DNA from: Magnetococcales bacterium
Lineage (GTDB): Bacteria > Pseudomonadota > Magnetococcia > Magnetococcales > DC0425bin3
NCBI GenBank assembly: GCA_015228935.1
Contig: JADGCO010000021.1
Location: 1-51,496, forward strand
Direction: 5' to 3'
DNA length: 51,496 nucleotides
Below, piece after piece: positions 45,272-51,496 of this stretch (position 1 is the stretch's first letter; each line of letters opens with the position of its first letter). Both the position numbers and the translations under genes were made by a program. The notes under the pieces are model-generated. The model was given only the letters and a program-made list of their open reading frames with translations, ran no database searches and had not been told where the DNA came from.

Positions 45272-47272
45272 TCAGACAGGCCCATAACCAAAGCCATGAT
45301 CAGGGCCGGTTGTCTCTGTCTCGGCCAGGCGACGCAGGGCATTGCAGGCAATGGGAGTTCCGATGACGGCCACCAGATCGTTGGGCTTGAATTGAAAATC
45401 GGGATCGGGATTGGCGATCAGTTCTCCCAAGCGCAACACCCCAACGACAGACGCCCCGGTCTGTTCGCGAATCCGGCCTTCCCGGAGCGACCTGTCAATC
45501 AGAAAACTCGTGCCAGACACGGGGACCCATTCCAGATCAAATTGCGGCTGGGCGGTCTGCATCTGCTGGAGGGTTTGCAGGTCCAGGGCACCATTCCACA
45601 AGGGACCATAAGTATCCTGGCGAATGGTATCGCTGTATTTTTGGATGGTGGTCAGGGGAATGTGCTGGTGCAGCAAGGCCTGACGCACAAATTCCAGTCC
45701 TGCCTCGAATTCCGGATGAATGACCCCCACAGCCCCGGCATCGCGAATCATGTGCATGTGACTGATATCCGAAGTCCGGACCACGATGCGACACGACGGA
45801 TTCAGGTCATGGGCCTGACGAATCACGCCCAGAACCACGGCCAGACCGGGTGTGGTGATCAACAACATGTTGGCACGGGTCATCTTGGCGGCCTTGAGGA
45901 CCGGTCTCTGGGCCGCATCACCAAAAATGACCGGCAAACCCTCAACCTTCGCCAGTTCCATGCGACGTTGATCGAGGTCGATCATGACAAAAGGTATTTC
46001 CAGGCGTTGCAGGACCATGGCCAGTTGGATGCCGATCCGACCGCACCCCACGACGACAATGTGTTTTTCCAGGCGCGATTTGGGCAGATTGACGCTGTAG
46101 AGTGGTTCACGTCGAAAATGACGTCGTTGCAGGGCATACAGACGTGCGGTTTGTCCGGACACCATGGGCGTGAGGACCATGGTCATCACGGCAGCCGACA
46201 TGACCAGGGCATGAACCTCCTGGCTGATGCCGCCACTGGCAAGGCCCACCTTGGCCAGAACGAGGGAAAATTCGCCAATCTGGAACAGGCCGAGTCCAAC
46301 CGCCAGAGGCACGACATTGCCGTAGCCAAACACCCGGGCCAAAAAGAAAAAAATCGCCGCCTTGCCGACCCCGACCGCCACGACCAGAATGACGATTTCC
46401 CGCCCATGTTGCAGCAGAAAGAATGGATCCAGCAACATGCCCACAGAGACAAAAAAGAGCAGACCGAACAAATCCCGGAGGGGCACGATGTCGCTCAATG
46501 CCTGGTGGCCATGGTCGGATTCACTCAACACCATGCCCGCCACAAAGGCACCAAACGCCAGGGAAAGACCAGCCAGATAGGTGGCATAGCCAACGCCCAG
46601 GCCAATGGAAGTGACGGCCAGCAAAAACAGTTCCCGGGAACCGGATTTGGCCACCCGGGCCAGAATCCAGGGCAGAAAACGGGTGCCCAGAAGAATCATG
46701 CCCGACAGAAAAGCACAGGCCTTCACGACCGCCATGCTCAATATGGGAAGTCCTGCCGCTGGATCATTGAGTTTGGGCAGAATGATCATGAGAGGAATGA
46801 CGGCCAGATCCTGGACGATCAACATGCCGATCATCACCCGGCTGGAGAGCGTGCCAATCCACCCCTGGAGCATCAATGTCTTGAGAATCACCATGGTGCT
46901 GGAGAGGGAGATCAGGGCACCCAGCCACAAAGACGGCAACCAGCCCCAACCCAATAACCAGCCCACTCCATATCCATACGCAATGGTCAGGACCATCTGG
47001 ATGGGCGTGCCAATCAGGGCAATACGACGTACCGGTTGCAGCTCCTTGAGGGAAAACTCCAGCCCCAAGGCAAACAAAAGCAGCGCCACACCGATTTCGG
47101 AGAGCAGGTCGATATCGTGAACGTTGGAGACGGTCAGGATGCCGGTGTTGGGACTCACCGCCACCCCGGCCAGAATATAGCCAATGATCAAGGGGAGACC
47201 CAGACGCTGGGCGATGATTCCGCCGACCAGGGCGGCCAGCATGATCATGACAATATCGGTGGCAATGCCCAT
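45272..47272 (-). CDS. CPA2 cation:proton antiporter with TrkA-N and TrkA-C domains
   Basis: A 666-residue protein of the KefB/YbaL type. About 12 membrane helices (residues 1-385) contain [14 protein letters not shown] and [12 protein letters not shown], and [18 protein letters not shown] with the conserved ion-path residues. Residues about 405-545 are a TrkA-N/RCK domain with [18 protein letters not shown] and a DLDQRR acidic end, binding NAD(H) or a nucleotide. Residues about 575-655 are TrkA-C ([20 protein letters not shown]). It would export K+ or Na+ in exchange for H+ under nucleotide control. No KefF/KefG-like ancillary gene is beside it. It is divergent from the sensor gene at 47774. 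Confidence 0.9.
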   Translation of the reverse strand: MGIATDIVMIMLAALVGGIIAQRLGLPLIIGYILAGVAVSPNTGILTVSNVHDIDLLSEIGVALLLFALGLEFSLKELQPVRRIALIGTPIQMVLTIAYGYGVGWLLGWGWLPSLWLGALISLSSTMVILKTLMLQGWIGTLSSRVMIGMLIVQDLAVIPLMIILPKLNDPAAGLPILSMAVVKACAFLSGMILLGTRFLPWILARVAKSGSRELFLLAVTSIGLGVGYATYLAGLSLAFGAFVAGMVLSESDHGHQALSDIVPLRDLFGLLFFVSVGMLLDPFFLLQHGREIVILVVAVGVGKAAIFFFLARVFGYGNVVPLAVGLGLFQIGEFSLVLAKVGLASGGISQEVHALVMSAAVMTMVLTPMVSGQTARLYALQRRHFRREPLYSVNLPKSRLEKHIVVVGCGRIGIQLAMVLQRLEIPFVMIDLDQRRMELAKVEGLPVIFGDAAQRPVLKAAKMTRANMLLITTPGLAVVLGVIRQAHDLNPSCRIVVRTSDISHMHMIRDAGAVGVIHPEFEAGLEFVRQALLHQHIPLTTIQKYSDTIRQDTYGPLWNGALDLQTLQQMQTAQPQFDLEWVPVSGTSFLIDRSLREGRIREQTGASVVGVLRLGELIANPDPDFQFKPNDLVAVIGTPIACNALRRLAETETTGPDHGFGYGPV

Positions 47273-47773
47273 TCAGGATCAATCCTTTGATAAAAACCGG
47301 TCCGATACATTCAGGTCTTGCGGCATGACCGTGCTGGTTCAGCATGAATCCGACAAACGACCTTCACTGATAAGCTGCTTTTCGTTCCTCCCAGGTTATT
47401 CCCTGGTGGTTTGCCCGCCCGCATGGTCCACCTCCGTTTCACCCGGCGATGGGAGACTCCCCCATTTCATGAAAAATGTCAAGGTGTTTCATATTGTTGG
47501 ATTCGGAGTCGGACGCGGTCGCCACCATCAAAGCTGCGCCCCGGCATTTTCAGGAATTGGAAGGAGCCGGGACAACTGCCCCTACCGGTTGGCGCATCCA
47601 ACCCGGTTTATGGCATTGAGATGGAGCCTCCTTGCGGATTATGATGGACTGGAGGAGTAAAATGCTGGACAATCCGGGCATGGAGAAGCCGTTTCCGTGT
47701 GACAGGGTGCCGCATCTTCGAATTGGGTAATGTTCTTATGGCTGAACGCGATTGATTTGTCACATCCGGAATT
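47273..47773. other. Intergenic region between antiporter and receptor genes
   Basis: A 500-bp stretch between two divergent genes with no supported gene. GGAGGAG stands before an ATG at 47662, but the frame is only 22 codons and has no recognisable features. Promoters of both flanking genes should lie here. Confidence 0.45.
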
Positions 47774-50700
47774 GTGAATTCACTTGTGTGCAAAAAATTT
47801 AATCTTTTGACCCTCTTCAAGTTCTCTGTCTGGCTCATTTTTCTGAGTATCGGATCAGGTCCGGGTCTAGCCGAAGAAAAGCGCCTCATCGCCCACATTC
47901 GCCATCGTCCGCCGTACATGATTGTTCAGGGACAATATTTCGGTGGATCCCTCAAGGAAATTCTCGATCTCGCAGCCCAACGAGCAGGATATCACGTCGA
48001 GTGGCAGGATGTCCCCTTTGCCAAAAGCATTGAAGCCCTGAAATCCGGGGAAGTGGATCTGGTGCCTCGCACCGTTGTCACCCCGGAACGACATCAGTGG
48101 GTTCGCTTTCTGCCACCCATCGGCTTCGAACAGCAGGATATCCTCTTCCTGACCCGCAAAGGCCGGGAAAAAACCATCCGCAACTATGATGACTTGAAAA
48201 ACCTCCGCATCGGCCTCAAAAAAGGCACCGCCTATTTTGAGCGGTTCAACAAGGATACCACCCTGAACAAACACCCGTTCGCGGGAGATGATTACGGCCT
48301 GCTCAATCAATTCATGAGCGGTGCCGTGGATACGGTGATCATCCTGGATCGCCGCGCCATGGACAGTACACTGGCAGGCATGGGATTCACCGATTTCGGT
48401 TATGCCCAGTACCGACTGATTCAAAACCTGGAGCTGAATTACGGCTTTTCCAAGGCCTCGACCCACCCCGAGGCCGCCGATGCCGTGGAACGGGAATTGC
48501 GGACCATGATGGCCAAAGGGGAGGTGGATACCCTGTTGGCCCAAGGCCTCATGGGACCTTCTGACACGGGACCAGTCTCCCGTTTGACCCCGGAAGAGAG
48601 TCAGTGGTTGTCAGAACACCCGGAACCCTTCCGTGTCCGTTATGAAGCGAATCGAGCGCCATTCCATTTCATCCAGGACCAGCTTCCCCAGGGGTTTTCC
48701 ATCGATTATCTGGATCTTTTAGCCACCAGACTGGCTCTTCCCCTGCAATATGTCGTCGCGGCTCCCGGTTCCAACGCCCTGCAACAGTTGCAAGATGGCA
48801 CAATCGAGATTGTCCTGGATCCACTGCCGGAGGGGAAAGAAAAAAAATCTTTTATTTTTACAGCGCCCTATCCAGGCAGTGCATCGGGCATGGCCTTGCC
48901 GGAAAAAATGACTCCTTTGCGGGATCTGTTGCAGAAGGCCATGTCCCGGATCACCACCGAAGAGATGAAACAGCTTCGGGAAAAATGGCCGGCGGTTTTC
49001 CAGCAGGAAATGGTCACAACAGCCTCTGCAAACGAATCCTCACCGCAATCGCGTCTCCATTTGTCACCCGAGGAAACCCTCTGGCTGCGCGACCATCCCC
49101 GGGTCCGATTGGCTGTGGAATCAAACCATCCACCCTTTGAAATGCTCCAGGATGGCAAATGGATCGGACTGACCGCTGATTTCATCGCCTTGTTGGCCAG
49201 GATGACAGGGATGGCACTGGAACCCGTGCCAAGAATCTCGGAGGCAGATGGACCCCAGATGGTTATCGGGCAACAGGCCGACGTGGCTTCTGCATTTCTG
49301 TTTCTGGAGGAACGGCGCGATCCCCTGCACCTGACAGAAGGATACATCACCTTTCCGGTGGTGATTGTCACCCGACGTGACGCCGCCTTCGTCAATGGCC
49401 TGGATGACCTGACGGGACTCAAGGTGGCCGTGGTACGAAACGGGCCAGAGGCTCGTCTGCTGGAAAAGCATCACCCCCTGCTCCGCCAGGTTCTGTTCAA
49501 CACCACGGCTGAGGCCATGCTGGCAGTGGATGCTCGCCAGGTGGACGCCCTGGTCGAAAATCTCGCCAAAGTGAGCCATACCCTGAATCACCTGCAACAA
49601 GACCGCTTGCACATCGCCTCCCCCACCGCCTACCAGGCCGGACTCTTCCTGGCTGTGCGTTCCGATTGGCCGGAACTGGCGGCAATTCTGCAAAAAGCCC
49701 TGAACCAGATCAGCCCCAGGGAAAAAAATGCCATCCGCAATGCCTGGATGGCCGTGCAGATGCAGATCGGTGTTGATCTCAAGCAACTGTTCATCTGGGG
49801 CGGACCATTGCTGCTGCTTGTCTTGCTGGTGATCGGCTTTGTGGTGGTCTGGAATCGCCGCCTGGGCAGGGAGATTGTCGAGCGCAAAGAGGCAGAATCT
49901 GCCCTGGAGGCCGCAGAGGAGTACAGCCGGTTGCTGCTGGAATCGGTGGGAGAAGGCATTTTTGGCGTGGACCAGGAGGGACGTTTTCACTTTATCAATC
50001 CCAGCGGCGCAGCCCTGCTGGGGGTAAAGCCGGAAGAGATCATCGGCCAAAGATTCTGTTTTCTGCAACACCATGGCGATTTCAACAGTGCCGCCTGTCA
50101 GAAGGAAGAGTGCCTCCTGCGACACTCCATTCTGCGGCAAGAAACCTCGCGCTGTACCGACAAACAATTTTTGCGCAAGGATGGCACCCCTCTGCCGGTG
50201 GAATACACCAGCCGGTCCATCCGCAAAAACGGCGTGCATGTGGGTACTGTGGTGGTTTTTCAGGACATTTCCGAACGTTTGCAGAGTGAACAACGCATCC
50301 GCATCCTGAGCAGCGCAGTGGAACAAAGCCCGGTTTCCATCATCATTACCGATCCGGAAGCCCGGATCGAGTATGTCAATCCCACTTTTGCCCGGATCAG
50401 CGGCTATCGTCCCGAGGAAGTCCTTGGGCACAATCCCCGTCTGCTCAAGTCCGGCCAGATGGATGAGAAGGTCTACCAGCAACTGTGGGACACCCTGCAC
50501 AGGGGTGAAAACTGGGAAGGAGAACTCCTCAACCGCAAAAAGAACGGAGAACTCTACTGGGAATCCACCACCATTTCAACGATCCTGGACCGCAACGGTC
50601 GGGTCAGGCACTATCTGGCCAACAAGGAGGACGTCACCCAGCGCAAGGCAGCAGCAGAGCAGTTGCAGGAGGCCCTTCGCCAGATCTCCAGCAGTATCCA

Positions 50701-51445
50701 GTATGCCAGCCGCATCCAGCGTTCCATCCTTGCCCTGCCCGAAAAGCTTGCCGAAACCCTGCCGGAACACTTCGTTCTGTGGGAACCACGGGACATGGTG
50801 GGCGGCGACATGTACTGGTATCGTCCCTGGGTCTCCGGCACCTTGCTGCTGTTGGGAGATTGTACCGGCCATGGAGTGCCCGGTGCTTTCATCACCCTGA
50901 TTGCCAACGGCGCACTGGATCAGGCCCTGTTGGAAACCCCACCCGGAGATACGGCCACCCTGTTGCAGCGTATGCACCAGTTGATCCAATCCGCCCTGGG
51001 ACAGGATCAAAAACAAGGGGAATCCAACGACGGGTTGGAACTGGGGGCCTGTTATCTCGATCCCTGTCAACCCCATCTGACCTTTGCCGGTGCCCGATTT
51101 TCCCTGTTTGTTGCCGAGGAGACAGAGGTCCGGGAGATCAAGGGCGTCCGGTCAGGCATCGGGTATCGGGAGGTGAATTGGAATGTCGAGTTCAAGAATC
51201 ATGAAATTCTTCTGCGGCCCGACTGGTGCTATTATATGACCTCCGACGGTTTGATCGATCAGGTTGGCGGAACCCCCAGGCGCGGTTACGGCAGGCAGAG
51301 ATTCATGCAGTTGATTGCCTCGCTGCGCTCCCACCCCATTGCCCGGCATGGCGACCTGATCAAAAATGCCCTGACGGCCTTCCAGGGCAATGAAACCCGG
51401 CGGGATGATGTTTCGGTGGTGGGATTCAAAGGGATCGTTCGTTAA
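47774..51445 (+). CDS. Periplasmic-binding/PAS/SpoIIE-phosphatase receptor
   Basis: The protein has 1223 residues. An N-terminal hydrophobic signal (about residues 10-32) is followed by two complete SBP_bac_3-like sensor domains (about 35-265 and 430-655) and a shorter, more diverged one between them (about 280-405). One membrane helix lies at about 670-692. In the cytoplasm come PAS 1 (about 715-835), PAS 2 (about 842-965), a coiled coil and a PP2C/SpoIIE-type phosphatase (about 985-1223). The latter keeps the metal-binding aspartates in MVGGDMYWYR, GDCTGHGVPGAF and RRDDVSVVGF. It should sense amino-acid-like ligands outside and dephosphorylate a partner, perhaps an anti-sigma-factor antagonist, inside. 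The start is GTG 47774; no better ATG fits before the signal. Confidence 0.88.
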   Translation: MNSLVCKKFNLLTLFKFSVWLIFLSIGSGPGLAEEKRLIAHIRHRPPYMIVQGQYFGGSLKEILDLAAQRAGYHVEWQDVPFAKSIEALKSGEVDLVPRTVVTPERHQWVRFLPPIGFEQQDILFLTRKGREKTIRNYDDLKNLRIGLKKGTAYFERFNKDTTLNKHPFAGDDYGLLNQFMSGAVDTVIILDRRAMDSTLAGMGFTDFGYAQYRLIQNLELNYGFSKASTHPEAADAVERELRTMMAKGEVDTLLAQGLMGPSDTGPVSRLTPEESQWLSEHPEPFRVRYEANRAPFHFIQDQLPQGFSIDYLDLLATRLALPLQYVVAAPGSNALQQLQDGTIEIVLDPLPEGKEKKSFIFTAPYPGSASGMALPEKMTPLRDLLQKAMSRITTEEMKQLREKWPAVFQQEMVTTASANESSPQSRLHLSPEETLWLRDHPRVRLAVESNHPPFEMLQDGKWIGLTADFIALLARMTGMALEPVPRISEADGPQMVIGQQADVASAFLFLEERRDPLHLTEGYITFPVVIVTRRDAAFVNGLDDLTGLKVAVVRNGPEARLLEKHHPLLRQVLFNTTAEAMLAVDARQVDALVENLAKVSHTLNHLQQDRLHIASPTAYQAGLFLAVRSDWPELAAILQKALNQISPREKNAIRNAWMAVQMQIGVDLKQLFIWGGPLLLLVLLVIGFVVVWNRRLGREIVERKEAESALEAAEEYSRLLLESVGEGIFGVDQEGRFHFINPSGAALLGVKPEEIIGQRFCFLQHHGDFNSAACQKEECLLRHSILRQETSRCTDKQFLRKDGTPLPVEYTSRSIRKNGVHVGTVVVFQDISERLQSEQRIRILSSAVEQSPVSIIITDPEARIEYVNPTFARISGYRPEEVLGHNPRLLKSGQMDEKVYQQLWDTLHRGENWEGELLNRKKNGELYWESTTISTILDRNGRVRHYLANKEDVTQRKAAAEQLQEALRQISSSIQYASRIQRSILALPEKLAETLPEHFVLWEPRDMVGGDMYWYRPWVSGTLLLLGDCTGHGVPGAFITLIANGALDQALLETPPGDTATLLQRMHQLIQSALGQDQKQGESNDGLELGACYLDPCQPHLTFAGARFSLFVAEETEVREIKGVRSGIGYREVNWNVEFKNHEILLRPDWCYYMTSDGLIDQVGGTPRRGYGRQRFMQLIASLRSHPIARHGDLIKNALTAFQGNETRRDDVSVVGFKGIVR

Positions 51446-51496
51446 CCCATCTTCGCAGCTTTTCCCATTTTTCGAGCTGCTTTTGAGATGATTTCA

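Noticed and set aside
47644-47729. Short frame with GGAGGAG before ATG 47662
   Set aside because: Only 22-28 codons, no recognisable feature and no coupling to neighbours; the ribosome-binding-site match alone is too weak.

Overview
The window looks like chromosomal DNA of a GC-rich proteobacterium with an anaerobic or microaerobic, possibly autotrophic metabolism. Fused 2-oxoglutarate:ferredoxin oxidoreductase genes (korA-korB) sit directly behind sucC-sucD. Nearby are a monomeric isocitrate dehydrogenase, a H+-pyrophosphatase, SdhE and the MEP-pathway genes ispH, ispD and ispF. The style (PilZ proteins, PAS/GGDEF signalling, palindromic CCCTTCCCCCTGG repeats, reductive-TCA genes) reminds me of the Magnetococcales relatives of Magnetococcus marinus. 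That placement is an inference from memory; no magnetosome gene is present.

Layout. (1) 1-1320: a palindromic repeat, then a CNT-type nucleoside transporter. (2) 1330-8060: a clearly AT-rich island, all on the minus strand. It carries a DUF4346/MtrA-like + thymidylate-synthase-like fusion, a small ParB/sulfiredoxin-like DGMHR protein, and a 996-residue protein joining a calcineurin-like phosphoesterase to a second copy of the same ParB-like domain. A 1-kb non-coding stretch follows with a MITE-like 114-bp element, then a PIN toxin reduced to 43 codons and its intact antitoxin. (3) 8474-18139: a surface-glycan locus with a glycosyltransferase-methyltransferase fusion, two polytopic GT-C-like proteins, two methyltransferases, a polyprenyl-phosphate GT2, a UbiC-like chorismate lyase and a PHB-depolymerase-type esterase. 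(4) 18221-22863: repeat, ispH, then a translationally coupled REC-GGDEF regulator and PAS histidine kinase. (5) 22870-25110: a second AT-rich patch with a coupled gene pair (unknown + HEPN-like) and a TIR + eight-cysteine zinc-finger protein, probably defence genes. (6) 25155-36888: energy and central metabolism on the minus strand: hppA, adk, sdhE, a pentapeptide protein, korB, korA, sucD, sucC, icd. (7) 37429-51445: a DUF1640 coiled-coil protein, tRNA-Phe, prmA, mtnA, two PilZ genes with three PilZ-like modules, a CcsA/YpjD-like protein, ispD, two 68-bp minicistrons, ispF, a CPA2 antiporter with TrkA domains, and a 1223-residue periplasmic-binding/PAS/SpoIIE-phosphatase receptor.

Two things stand out. 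The first is the thymidylate-synthase-like / ParB-like / phosphoesterase cassette in the first island: one domain is duplicated between neighbouring genes, and the chemistry suggests a nucleotide- or DNA-modification or defence system. The second is the exact 68-bp tandem triplication of the 5' end of ispF. It leaves two ATGA-linked 23-codon minicistrons between the only good ribosome-binding site and the real ispF start, which would make ispF translation depend on a termination-reinitiation relay.
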